From NCBI RefSeq assembly GCF_000521485.1, contig NZ_BAVS01000004.1, positions 62,001-126,000 of the forward strand: a stretch of DNA of 64,000 nucleotides, given 5' to 3'. The stretch comes from Gracilibacillus boraciitolerans JCM 21714. Its GTDB lineage: Bacteria; Bacillota; Bacilli; Bacillales; Amphibacillaceae. The notes beneath the pieces were generated by a model. The model saw nothing but the letters and a program-made list of their open reading frames with translations. It was not told the origin of the DNA and did no database searches. This document shows, piece after piece, positions 40,634 to 50,099 of the stretch. Each line of letters opens with the position of its first letter. The first letter of the stretch is position 1. A program made the position numbers and the translations under genes.

Positions 40634-41511
40634 TCATCCTTTTGCTAAAATTTCTTCCACTTGTTCTTTTGCAGGCATCCCGCCTTGTGCTCCCAACTGA
40701 CCTACAGACAGAGCTGCAGCTGCATTAGCAAAGCGAACAGCTGCTTCAATAGGAAGTCCTCTCGCTAATGCGACAGCGAAAGCTCCATTAAAGGTATCAC
40801 CGGCACCTGTTGTATCTACAACATCAACCGAATGGGATGGTATTAATTTCTCTTTCCCATTTTCGATAAAGGAAACACCTTCCTTCCCTCTTGTCACAAT
40901 TAGCTTTTCCTTCCATTCCTCATCAAATAATTGCTTCCGTTCTGTTGCATTGGGAGTAATAAAAGTAGCTTGCTCCCAACTTTTTTCAGAAAGATTCATT
41001 GCTGGTGCTGGATTTACAATAACAGGTATTCCATGTTCCGAACATATTTGAAGACAATACTCGATGGTTTCTCTAGGAATTTCAAACTGAAGGAGCACAT
41101 AGTCACTATCTATTATAACTGATTTTGACCTTTCTATATATGAAGGCGTTACGTGTGCGTTAGCTCCAGAAATAATGATAATTCGATTATCTTTCTCTGA
41201 CAAAATGATATTCGCCAGTCCTGATGGTGTATTTTCCACACGATCTATATGATCAGTATTAACGTATTCCTTCTCGAAATTCTCAAGCAAAGTACTCCCA
41301 AAAGAATCATCACCGACACGGCCTATCATATGAACATCTGCACCCAGCCGTGCAGCAGCTATTGCCTGATTTGCTCCCTTCCCCCCCCGGGAATTGTTTG
41401 AAAATTATTACCTCGTATTGTTTCCCCCCCTTGCTTGGGAAAACAATCAGTAGAAGTTACTAAATCGATATTGATACTGCCTATTACGGTTATTTTCGGT
41501 CGTTTTATCAT
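40634..41511 (-). CDS. rbsK: ribokinase, frameshifted
   Basis: A PfkB-family sugar kinase phosphorylating ribose at O5. The N-terminus reads [24 protein letters not shown], then [17 protein letters not shown]; the C-terminal signature is [18 protein letters not shown] with the catalytic Asp. The start at 41511 has AGGAGG eight bases upstream. The frame breaks at the eight-C run 41391-41398, about two bases too long for [10 protein letters not shown]; a second run (41424-41430) reads KQGGET, one glycine extra. Corrected length is about 292 residues. No rbs transport genes are linked. Confidence 0.9.
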
Positions 41512-41659
41512 CCTGCTTCCTCCTGCTATATAAAATAGATTTCGTCAACTTCACCTTGATTGATTCCAATCCTAATTTTCAGTATATGGAATATCGTAAT
41601 ATTTATAAAGAAAGACTTCAATACGTGAGTTATCACGAAACATTACACCGTGATAAAGC

Positions 41660-41692
41660 AAAAAACTGCGATTATTTTTTCGCAGTTTGATA
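41660..41692 (-). terminator. terminator of the hxlR gene
   Basis: On the minus strand AAACTGCGA pairs with TCGCAGTTT, followed by TTTGCTTT. It lies about 22 bases after the corrected hxlR stop. Confidence 0.7.
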
Positions 41693-41713
41693 AAAGATAA
41701 TATCGGGAATGTG

Positions 41714-42043
41714 TTAGGCAAATGTCTTATTATTTTTTTTCACCCAGCCATCTGCCAATGTTGGATGCTCTGCAGGACGGGCTCTAGCGCCTTGCCCTTT
41801 TCCGTAAGTGCGTACTCAATTCTGACTGGGGGTTTCATTATAGACGTTGCGTATGACAATGCCATGTTTTTCTAAATCTTTTAATCTTTCCGATAATACG
41901 CGACCACTGATTCCAATCGCACCTTCTAGAACAGAAAAGCGCTGTGCACCTTCTAATAGTTGAAAGATAATCAATCCAGTCCAACGCTTATTTAATATAT
42001 TTAATGCCGATTCAAACTTCGGGCAAATTGTTTTATCTACCAT
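41714..42043 (-). CDS. HxlR family transcriptional regulator, frameshifted
   Basis: A winged-helix regulator of about 109 residues: CPKFESALNILNKRWTGLIIFQLL, then RFSVLEGAIGISGRVLSERLKDLEKHGIVIR, the HxlR signature. The Cys in the conserved N-terminal ICPKFE may sense redox or electrophile stress. I start at 42043, with GAGGTGAG upstream. The frame breaks at the five-G run 41828-41832; four bases give ETPVRIEYALTEKGKAL. Divergent from yceI with an inverted repeat in the shared gap, so it probably controls that gene and itself. Confidence 0.87.
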
Positions 42044-42107
42044 CGCTCTCACCTCTTTAATAACAGTATAGCAAATATTAGGGTAGAAATAAAACAAATT
42101 TAATTAC

Positions 42108-42143
42108 TTGACGTAACTAATTAATATTTGTATACTAAGTTAC
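42108..42143 (+). promoter_or_regulatory. yceI promoter with inverted-repeat operator
   Basis: TTGACG (42108-42113), 17 bp, TATACT (42131-42136) is a near-ideal sigma-A promoter. GTAACT (42113-42118) and AGTTAC (42138-42143) form an inverted repeat that brackets the -10/-35 spacer, a natural HxlR site (inferred). Confidence 0.75.
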
Positions 42144-42181
42144 ATAAAGTAAGTTAATATTTTTTTCAGGAGGAATTTATA

Positions 42182-42712
42182 ATGGTAAATGTAAATTTAG
42201 ACAAAGTACACAGTGCATTAAATTTTGAAGTAAAACACATGATGGTTTCAAAAGCAAAAGGTGAATTCCAAAACTTTGATGTCGATTTTAATGGCAGCTT
42301 TGATGACTTAGCTAATGCTAGTGTAAAAGTTACAATCGATGCTGCATCAATTGAAACAAACAATCCGGACCGTAATGGGCATTTAAAATCAGGAGACTTT
42401 TTTGATGTTGAGAACTATCCAAACATTACTTTTGTAAGTAAAAACATTACAAAAGCAGGAGATTCTGAATATAAAATTACTGGTGATTTAACGATTAAAG
42501 ATGTAACAAATGAAGAAACTTTTACGGTGGAATACAATGGTACTGCAAAAGATCCTATGCAAGGTAACACAATTGCTGGTGCGGACGTAGAAGGCAAAAT
42601 TAATCGTGAAGACTATGGTTTGACATGGAACGCTCAACTTGAAACTGGTGGCGTATTAGTCGGTAAAGATGTTAAATTTTCCGGTGGATTTGAGTTTGTT
42701 GTAGAAGAATAG
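42182..42712 (+). CDS. YceI family protein
   Basis: A 176-residue lipocalin-like beta-barrel protein: VNLDKVHSALNFEVKHMMVSKAKGEF, DVENYPNITFVSKNI, DLTIKDVTNEETFTVEYNG and DYGLTWN are family features. It binds isoprenoid-type lipids in relatives. No signal peptide, so cytoplasmic. AGGAGG precedes the ATG. Genes of this family next to HxlR regulators are common in Bacillaceae and are induced by stress. Confidence 0.9.
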   Translation: MVNVNLDKVHSALNFEVKHMMVSKAKGEFQNFDVDFNGSFDDLANASVKVTIDAASIETNNPDRNGHLKSGDFFDVENYPNITFVSKNITKAGDSEYKITGDLTIKDVTNEETFTVEYNGTAKDPMQGNTIAGADVEGKINREDYGLTWNAQLETGGVLVGKDVKFSGGFEFVVEE

Positions 42713-42724
42713 AAAAACAGAAGT

Positions 42725-42756
42725 AAAGCCAACGCATTATGCGTTGGCTTTTTTTG
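42725..42756. terminator. bidirectional terminator between yceI and the MFS gene
   Basis: AAAGCCAACGCA and TGCGTTGGCTTT pair across a two-base loop, followed by Ts on the plus strand. The MFS stop codon lies within it. Confidence 0.9.
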
Positions 42757-43996
42757 GTTTGGTGGCTAATAGTGCTGCGATAATACCGATCAATGGAAAT
42801 GCTAATGAAAATAACAAGACAGGTGTGTAACTATCAAAGATATCAAATCCCACACCAAATGGTAAGGGACCAAACGCTGATCCTGCTACCATTACCGTAG
42901 CACCGACACCATTTATACTGCCGATATACCTGCGACCAAAATAATCCGGCCAGATCACATTTGTTGCAATACGGCCAAAACCGTTTGCAACCCCCCCATA
43001 TTACACCAACTAATACCGCAATATATATATTTGCTAAAACTAATAATAAAAGCAGAATAAATAGCTCCAGAATAAATATGATAAAGAATAAATAGTTTGT
43101 CTTAATTTTCTCAGTTATAAATCCAGATAATAGCGACATTGGCATACCTACCACAGCCATCAGACTTAACACTGTTGCAGCGATACCCGCTTGTAAGTCA
43201 TGAAAGGCAAAAATTGAAATAATATGAAAAGTAATACCTGTATTTACCAGAGAGGGGGGGAAACCAATACAAATCAATATCATCCAAAAAGCCCGTGTTT
43301 TGAGAGCTTCATTTAGCTTCCAATTTTCTTCTCTTACTGGTTTAAAAGTGTCGTTTTTCTTCTTATCACTTATCTTCACTAATCCGTCTGGAACTAATCC
43401 AACATCTTCAGGACGGTTTCTTACTCCGAAGAATGCTATTGGCACGAACACGATAAGTAACAGGACCCCCCAAAATCTCCATGCAAATTGCCAGTCCCAG
43501 GTTTCGATAAGCCATGTGTTTAATATTGGAAAAAGCATAGCGCTAATAAAGCTGCCAAGCGAGACAAAGCTAACTGCACGTCCCCCCTTTTTTCAATAAA
43601 CCATTGTGCAACCAGTGTATTAGGAATCAGTGTCATACTGCCCTGTCCTAAAAGTCTTAGAAGGAAAAATCCCACCACAAACATCCACATCGTGGAAACA
43701 ATACTGTTAAAAAAGCATGCCAGGGCAAATAAAATACCAACGGTTACCATCATTGTTCGTTGGCCAAAGCGGTCAATAAATCGTCCGACAATCATCATCG
43801 TGAGTCCTGCTATCAGTGTTGCTATGGAATATAGACCAGAAACCTCCGACCGAGACCATCCAAATGTTTCGATATATTCATCCACAAAAAGAGAATTAGA
43901 ATACGTTTGACCAGGACCTGAAAAAAAGACACCTAACCCGGCAATAAATACAATTACCCAACCATAATAAACTCTCTGGAAAATCTGTTTTGTCAT
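42737..43996 (-). CDS. MFS transporter, twice frameshifted
   Basis: A twelve-helix major facilitator. The N-terminal half shows YYGWVIVFIAGLGVFFSGPGQTYSNS and the loop 2-3 motif GRFIDRFGQRTMM; the central loop is Lys-rich. The N-terminal YGWVIV...GQTYS pattern resembles monocarboxylate or oxalate/formate-type MFS proteins, but the substrate is unknown. Frames break at the six-C run 43582-43587 (four fit EKRGRAVSFVSLGSF) and at the seven-C run 42991-42997 (five fit IWGVANGFGRIATN). A seven-G run near 43253-43259 reads GFPPSLVNTG. Corrected length is about 417 residues. Confidence 0.85.
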
Positions 43997-44221
43997 TGTT
44001 GTATCTCCTGTTCCATTCTATGGCTTTCTTTAATATTTTTAGTCACCTCAATTAATAAGGCATTTAAATATAAATGACATCACTTTGAGTTATTTAACTA
44101 TCTTTTTTATTTACACAAATAATAATATTACCACATTGAGGATATTTTTCAATTACTCTAATTCCAGAGTTCACGAATCGTATTTTCGGAAAAGCCAATT
44201 GATATGAACTGTTACAAAGAA

Positions 44222-44989
44222 TTATACATAGTTCCCATTGTCTTTTCCTTTTATATGCTTTAACATCGCAACGATCAGAAAACTAACGATTACCAATAAC
44301 AGCCATGAACTTATTTTACTAAAGTGAACAATTTCCCATGTTTCTGATTGACCTGGATATTGCCAGGCTCCAAAAAAAGTAGCAATATTTTCTGCAATCC
44401 AAATAAAAAAGCCGATTAATGCAAAGGAAAGCACAACAGGCATTTTATATGTACGTTGATTAACCTTGAAGTAAACAATCGTTTGAAAGAATAATAGTAT
44501 CGTAGCCGCCTTAAAAATCCAACGAAAATCATAGATATAATGATGCGTAAAAAAATTAAAATAGATGGCAGCACTTAAAATGGCTACCGTCCATGTTGGT
44601 GGCCATTTCATCAACTGAACATCCATACGGCGCCATGCCTGACATAAGTAACTTGCGACACTCGCATACATAAACCCACTGTAAAGAGGCACACCAAACA
44701 CTTTTGACATTGCTTCTTCCGGGTAACTCCATGAGCCCATATGGACTTTATAAATTTCTAATGCTAATCCGATCAAGTGAAAAACACAAATTACTTTCAA
44801 CTCATCCCAGGTCTCTAATTTTGAAGTAAGCATCAATAATTGTGTCAGAAGGCAAATAATTAGAATAAAGTCATAGCGGTGAATGAAAGAAATCTCTATG
44901 AACTGTGTGATTGCTAATGCAGAAAAGATTACAACAGCAAAAATACAGGACTTAGCTTGTTCAAGCCCGAATCTCCATAATTGACGCAT
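44222..44989 (-). CDS. DUF817 family membrane protein
   Basis: A 255-residue integral membrane protein with about eight helices. The stretch LALEIYKVHMGSWSYPEEA, then PLYSGFMYASVASYLCQAWRR, is characteristic of DUF817. Acidic and aromatic conservation inside helices hints at an enzyme or transporter, but no function is known. It ends three bases before... the NTF2-like gene on the same strand, which is its likely operon partner. Confidence 0.85.
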   Translation of the reverse strand: MRQLWRFGLEQAKSCIFAVVIFSALAITQFIEISFIHRYDFILIICLLTQLLMLTSKLETWDELKVICVFHLIGLALEIYKVHMGSWSYPEEAMSKVFGVPLYSGFMYASVASYLCQAWRRMDVQLMKWPPTWTVAILSAAIYFNFFTHHYIYDFRWIFKAATILLFFQTIVYFKVNQRTYKMPVVLSFALIGFFIWIAENIATFFGAWQYPGQSETWEIVHFSKISSWLLLVIVSFLIVAMLKHIKGKDNGNYV

Positions 44990-44991
44990 GG

Positions 44992-45351
44992 TTAGATCTC
45001 CAATACGTAGCTGATAATCACTTTAATTTTGCCATCTTTGTGTTTATTAAGCTTATATATATCACAAAAACTATAATGACGCTGCTCTCCATCTTTATTA
45101 GTAGAATGGATGATTCCATTTACAGCGGCTTCTTTTCCATGGGTAATTATGTGTTCTATTTCCAACTCAAATTCATCGCCATTATCCATACCCTGCAGCG
45201 CATGCTCCAGTACATCTATCCCCTTAATCGTATCATTTCCTACCATGCGCCAAACAATATCGTCCGTTACACTACCTAGTATATTTTCTATATCACCTTT
45301 AACAAAGGCTTCATTAAATGTTTTGAAAAATTGTTGGTTTTTTGCTTCCAA
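44992..45351 (-). CDS. NTF2-like/SnoaL domain protein
   Basis: A 119-residue cone-shaped NTF2-fold protein: FFKTFNEAFVKGDIENILGSVTDDIVWRMVG and EFELEIEHIITHGKEAAVNGII fit the family. These act as small isomerases, hydrolases or binding proteins, so no reaction can be assigned. Two bases separate it from the DUF817 gene downstream. Confidence 0.82.
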   Translation of the reverse strand: MEAKNQQFFKTFNEAFVKGDIENILGSVTDDIVWRMVGNDTIKGIDVLEHALQGMDNGDEFELEIEHIITHGKEAAVNGIIHSTNKDGEQRHYSFCDIYKLNKHKDGKIKVIISYVLEI

Positions 45352-45445
45352 TTTTTACACTCCCTTTTTTAAAAATTAGTATACCACAGTACCCCCTCTT
45401 TGTTATAATGAAGAGGAAATTTATAGGAAAGGTGATGAAGATTAA

Positions 45446-46403
45446 TTGATTTTAAAACCTCCGAAAAAAACAGAACATTTACTGCAATTAGAAGTAATGA
45501 AGGAACGCTACCTCGATATTCCTCCCGATACCTTCGACTCATTCCGACGCGAATTATCCGGTTACCTTGGTGAAAAAAGTGTACCGTATTATGTAGACCT
45601 TAGTGACATCGACTCCCATTATGATATATACGGACTACGACTGCAACATAATGACCATTACTTTCAAATAGATGGATTATTCTTATTTCCTTCTTTTATT
45701 TTGATTACAGAAATAAAACATCTTAAGGGAAAGCTCTTCATCAATGAATCAGATCAATTAATTCAATTAAAGGATCAAGAAGAAAAAGTATACCAACATC
45801 CTTTAACACAAGCGAATCTGCAAAAAGCACAGCTTCAGTCCCTGTTAACAACCCTCGGCTATACAAACATTCCTATACACACTCTGGCGATTTTTACTCA
45901 TAATCAAGCTCAATTATCTTTTCGACATCCTGATATTATTACAGTTCAGCAGTTCCCTTTTCAATTACAAAAGTTTGTTTCCTCCTATTCTGAACGTATC
46001 TATGAAATGGATCAGTTGTTACATCTAAGCAAAAAATTAATTGATTTACATCAAGAACGTCGCATAACTTTTTTGGAACCCACAAGAGAGATCTTGCAAA
46101 ACATCCGACGCGGTGTATATTGTCCAAATTGCAAACCAATAGTAATGCACTGGACGCACGGGGACTTGGACTTGCAGTAAATGTGTGCATCGTGATAAGA
46201 ATGCACACCTTTTTGCACTATATGATTTTGTTTCCTTATTTGGTTACTACATCAATAACAAACAAGCTAGATGGTTTTTACTAGTAGACTCCCCCCCTTT
46301 TACTATATCTCGGATCTTGAGAAAATTGGGTGTGGAGACTAATGGAGGACCTAAATTTAGGACGTACAATCTAAAAAATTGGTTTAATGAGTACAAGCGA
46401 TAG
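45446..46403 (+). CDS. NERD domain protein with C-terminal zinc ribbon, frameshifted
   Basis: A nuclease-related-domain protein. The NERD core is YDIYGLRLQHNDHYFQIDGLFLFPSFILITEIKHLKGKLF (Asp, Glu and Lys of a PD-(D/E)xK-like site). The start is a TTG at 45446 behind AAAGGTGATG. The frame breaks at four Gs (46160-46163): three give THGTWTCSKCVHRDKNAH, so that CPNC and CSKC together form a four-cysteine zinc ribbon, followed by a helical tail. A seven-C run (46291-46297) reads DSPPFT. Corrected length is about 318 residues. NERD proteins probably process DNA or RNA; the role is unknown. Confidence 0.85.
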
Positions 46404-46436
46404 AAAATCATCTGAATTTTCTATCGCTTGCTTTTT
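46395..46436 (+). terminator. terminator of the NERD gene
   Basis: AAGCGATAGAAAAT pairs with ATTTTCTATCGCTT across a seven-base loop, then GCTTTTTTC. The stop codon lies in the left arm. Confidence 0.9.
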
Positions 46437-46456
46437 TCTGCTCTCATACAAATCTT

Positions 46457-46527
46457 CTCTTCTTGCATTTTTACTGCTCTTCTTGCATTTCACACCGCTC
46501 TTCTTGTATTTCTTACAGCTTCTTAAC
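46457..46527. repeat. direct repeat array with 20-21 bp period
   Basis: CTCTTCTTGCATTT begins at 46457 and 46477, and CTCTTCTTGTATTT at 46498; a fourth, degenerate unit starts at 46519 and a degenerate one may precede at 46443. Each 14-base core is followed by 6 or 7 variable bases (TTACTG, CACACCG, CTTACAG). It lies between the convergent NERD and RNase H-like genes. The design, fixed core plus variable filler at two helical turns, is like the array at 4.1 kb, with an unrelated core. Confidence 0.75.
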
Positions 46528-46604
46528 AACATATACATTTTTTAAGATAGAATATGGAAGACGAAGAAGATATTTCACGTAAGGATAGCAAAAAATAGCA
46601 TCTA

Positions 46605-47285
46605 TTATATTAAGTCTTTTTCACGATTACTTAATTTTTTTGTGCTATCAATTTCTATTTGTTTTAACGCTTGTGCTGCTAAATGATCTGCTTTACGATT
46701 ATCTTTACGTGAGACTGTCTCATATTTAGGTATGATACCTAGTTGATTCAATTTCTTTTCAATACGATCTGCCCAGTTCGTCAAACTTTCCTCTAAACAT
46801 GGCCATTCTCCACTTAATTGATTGATCACAACCTTGGAGTCACCGATAAAGGTTACCGGCATATATTGTACCCCCCCTAATTCCTCTAATTCACTTATTC
46901 CAAAATGAAGGGCTGCATATTCTGCTTCATTATTGGTTTCAATTTCTTCCAGTAGTGCATTTTTACGAAGTCGATAAGTTGATCCATTAAGTTGATAATA
47001 AATGAGACAGCCCAGACCAGCTTTTCTCGCGTCTATATCATATCCACCATCAAAATAAACCGTTATATTGTGTGGCTCTGTTTCAATCTCAGTAAGATAT
47101 TTTTTGATTTCCTTCATCGTCCAGTTGGTATCATACTCGTCTTCTAAATTCAGTTCTTTTACACGATGCAACTTCTCCAAATCTTCTGCGATAGCAAGCG
47201 CTGCTTCTGGAAGCAAAAAATTAGACTCAAAAAAACATTCGACTCCTTTTGGTGTTTGATAGCTTAATGTTAATTTGACCTTCAT
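46605..47285 (-). CDS. RNase H-like (reverse transcriptase-like) domain protein
   Basis: A 226-residue protein with an N-terminal extension of about 70 residues and a bacterial RNase HI-type domain. All four acidic catalytic residues are visible: YFDGGYD, ETNNEAEYAAL, FIGDSKVVINQ and KADHLAAQAL. It resembles the Bacillus YpeP-type family and may cut RNA in RNA/DNA hybrids. A seven-C run (46871-46877) reads ELGGVQY, one glycine extra. Divergent from the LysE gene. Confidence 0.88.
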   Translation of the reverse strand: MKVKLTLSYQTPKGVECFFESNFLLPEAALAIAEDLEKLHRVKELNLEDEYDTNWTMKEIKKYLTEIETEPHNITVYFDGGYDIDARKAGLGCLIYYQLNGSTYRLRKNALLEEIETNNEAEYAALHFGISELEELGGVQYMPVTFIGDSKVVINQLSGEWPCLEESLTNWADRIEKKLNQLGIIPKYETVSRKDNRKADHLAAQALKQIEIDSTKKLSNREKDLI

Positions 47286-47415
47286 TTTAACTGACCTCCT
47301 TTTTAAAAGTATCTCATTGCCTGACTTGTATTATACAACATCGAAACTTCTCAGACATATCTGTATTTTCTCAAAATATAATTGTAGTACAAGCTATTTG
47401 CAGGGAGGGAAACAA

Positions 47416-48051
47416 TTGGCAGTATTTTTCAGTTATATCTTTTTAGGTTTATCATTGGCAGCACCACTTGGGCCGATTAATGCGGCACAAATCAATCAGG
47501 GTATTAGAAATGGATTTTGGCACTCGTGGATGATTGGGTTAGGAGCACTTATAGCTGAAATCATCTTCATTGTTGCCGTATTTTTTGGAGTCGTACATTT
47601 TTTAGAAACACCTTTTATGAAAACATTTTTATGGTCATTCGGTGCATTTGTTTTATTTTACACAGGAGTGGAAAGTTTACTATCATCAAAAACAATTGCA
47701 TCCACAGATGAGAGAACAAAGGAATCTCTATCGAAAACCTTTCGCTCAGGTTTCCTGATTTCGATTAGTAACCCTTTGTCGATTTTATTTTGGCTAGGCA
47801 TCTATGGGTCGGTGCTTGCCAATACCATTAATAAGTATGATACCTTCCACTTATTTTGGTATGGGGGGGCTGCTATTATAATTGGACTGATGATCTGGGA
47901 TGTTACAATGGCTGCAGTTTCGAGCAGTTCACGTCATATGTTTTCTCCTAAAACGCTTAAAACAATCTCGACTGTCACCGGACTTTCACTTATCGGGTTT
48001 GCTATTTACTTTGGTTATCAAGCTTTTTACTTAATTTTAAAATTTTTATAA
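47416..48051 (+). CDS. LysE family amino acid exporter
   Basis: A six-helix exporter of about 211 residues: LGLSLAAPLGPINAAQINQGIRNGFWHSWMIGLGAL is the family signature, and SGFLISISNPLSILFWLG the second. I use the TTG at 47416, six bases after AGGGAGGG; the longer open frame from 47275 overlaps the divergent gene and has no site. A seven-G run (47863-47869) reads WYGGAAI, probably one glycine extra. Confidence 0.87.
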   Translation: MAVFFSYIFLGLSLAAPLGPINAAQINQGIRNGFWHSWMIGLGALIAEIIFIVAVFFGVVHFLETPFMKTFLWSFGAFVLFYTGVESLLSSKTIASTDERTKESLSKTFRSGFLISISNPLSILFWLGIYGSVLANTINKYDTFHLFWYGGAAIIIGLMIWDVTMAAVSSSSRHMFSPKTLKTISTVTGLSLIGFAIYFGYQAFYLILKFL

Positions 48052-48119
48052 TGAAATCATTCTCTTTATCAAATACTAATTTCGTTTCACACAAAAATTA
48101 TTGATAAGGAGAATTTTCC

Positions 48120-49461
48120 ATGCCTCATTCCACTCATAAATCATCCAATCAATTAGCATGGTGGCAATTAGCCTTAACCGGTGTCGGCTGTACGATTGGA
48201 ACAGGATACTTTCTTGGATCAAGTATCGGGATTTCGCTAACAGGCCCTTCTATCGTTTTTTCCTTTTTGCTGGCGGCTATAGGCACCTATATCGTCTTTA
48301 ATTTATTAGCAAAGATGACCGCTGCAGACCCACAGGAAGGCTCATTCTGTTATTATGCAGAAAAGGCTTATGGCAAATGGGCTGGATTTAGCTGTGGCTG
48401 GAATTATTGGTGCTCCAGTATTCTGATTATGGGCAGTCAGTTAATTGCCTTATCTATTTTAACTAAAGCTTGGTTTCCTCAAGTTCCACTCTGGATATTT
48501 GCAACGATTTATGCCGTTTTATCGATTCTTGTCATTTTACTCGGGACAAGAGGTTTTGATCGCATCGAGGATTTTTTGGCGGTGATTAAAACCGCTGCGA
48601 TTATCATGTTTATTATCATTGCCATCGTGACCATTTCTGGAGGGATATCTGGTGGACCTTCCTCTTCACCTGGGATACCTTCTGGTTTAGATAAGTTATT
48701 TACTGGCAGTTATCGAGGATTTTGGGCATCGCTTATATATGCTTTTTATGCGTTTGGCGGCATTGAAGTGATTGGACTCATGGCCATTCGCTTAAAGAAA
48801 AAGGAAGACGCTCCTAAAGCCGGAAAAGTGATGCTAGGTCTCTTAACAATCATTTATATTGTTTCAATAGGGTTAGCAGTGACAATGGTATCTGTAGATC
48901 AGTTTGATCCCAAGGAAAGTCCGTTCGTGACCGCCTTATCTGACTATTCCCTAGCATTCTTCCCCCCATTTATTTAATGGAGCAATTATTATTGCGGGAT
49001 TCTCCACGATGACAGCAGCCCTGTTCGGTGTTGTCGTATTATTAGTGTCACTTGCCAAAGATGGGGATGCACCTAAATTATTTTCCAAGAAAATTAAAAA
49101 AATTAAATATTTACCATTGCCATCATTAATCTTGGCAACCATTGGCTTATCCGCTTCCATCATTACAGCCTTATTGCTTCCAGGGAAGATATATGAATAT
49201 ATCACGACCGCAGCTGGAATATTACTATTATACAACTGGGCTTTTATTATTATTTCGTCGATACGAGTATTAGATGGGATTAAATTCAAGAATAAAGTAA
49301 TAGCATTTATAGGGTTATTATTTATCACAACAGCTATATCAGGCACTTTAATGGAAAAAAGTATTCGTCCAGGCTTTTGGGTGAGTTTATGTATTCTTGG
49401 AGTGATCGGTTTATTTACAATGAAGTTCGGGAGAAATAAGAAAGCGGGAAGCAATTGTTAG
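48120..49461 (+). CDS. APC family amino acid permease, frameshifted
   Basis: A twelve-helix amino acid transporter. The first helix is broken by GVGCTIGTGYFLGSSIGI, the substrate-binding signature, and YAFYAFGGIEVIGLMAIRLKKKEDAPKA is the helix 6 region. The frame breaks at the six-C run 48962-48967; four bases give LAFFPHLFNGAIIIAGFSTMTAAL. Corrected length is about 446 residues. AAGGAG lies before the ATG. The substrate is unknown. Confidence 0.88.
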
Positions 49462-49517
49462 CATAGTATGCATTTCAAAATAAGCACACACGTTATCTGC
49501 CTTTTAGATAATTGAAA

Positions 49518-49570
49518 AATCCGAACGATAACGCATTCTAATCGCAGAATTCGCATTATCACTCGGATTT
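49518..49570. terminator. bidirectional terminator
   Basis: AAATCCGA-GATAA-GCATTCT pairs, with few mismatches, with AGAATTCGCATTATCACTCGGATTT across a short loop. It separates the convergent permease and the membrane protein at 49607. Confidence 0.75.
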
Positions 49571-49606
49571 CACTTTTATCAAATCTGTTTTGTCCTTCCT
49601 TTGTTA

Positions 49607-50068
49607 CTAGGCACAACCTTTTACTTCTTTATTTGAAACCATTCTTATTTTTTCTTCCCGTACAAATCTACCTGATCCAAGCCATGCAGCACATGCAAAA
49701 ATTAAGTAAATCGCCTGTGTAGCAAACGCTCCCTGCAGAAGAATTTGTAATCCCATACCGAAACCAAGCGCTGGAATAACGAGTAGAAAAGTCCGAATGA
49801 TACGCTCAAAACCTTTTTCAAGGGGGGGCAACGGCCAAATTTTCGAGAAAAACACTCCTAATGCTACTCCTAATCCAGATACAACAAACAACTGTCCCAT
49901 TACAATCGGAGTAGGAAATGGCCATGCCATTACGTAATGTCCAATGATATAGAATATTTCCAAAAACAACGTAATTCCTATCACCTTTTGAAAGGTTTTA
50001 ATATTCATCCAAGGATGGAGAAGAAATAATAATATGACCACACATCCTAGAATCAAGGTCCAGTTCAT
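49607..50068 (-). CDS. hypothetical membrane protein
   Basis: A 153-residue protein with about five hydrophobic segments and the short cytoplasmic motif RFVREEKIRMV near the end. I do not recognise the family. A seven-G run (49825-49831) reads PLPPLEKGF, probably one proline extra. It lies 31 bases after the sodium:solute symporter on the same strand and may belong to that operon. Confidence 0.65.
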   Translation of the reverse strand: MNWTLILGCVVILLFLLHPWMNIKTFQKVIGITLFLEIFYIIGHYVMAWPFPTPIVMGQLFVVSGLGVALGVFFSKIWPLPPLEKGFERIIRTFLLVIPALGFGMGLQILLQGAFATQAIYLIFACAAWLGSGRFVREEKIRMVSNKEVKGCA

Positions 50069-50099
50069 AAATTCCCTCCTTTTCCCTCAATCACTTCTT

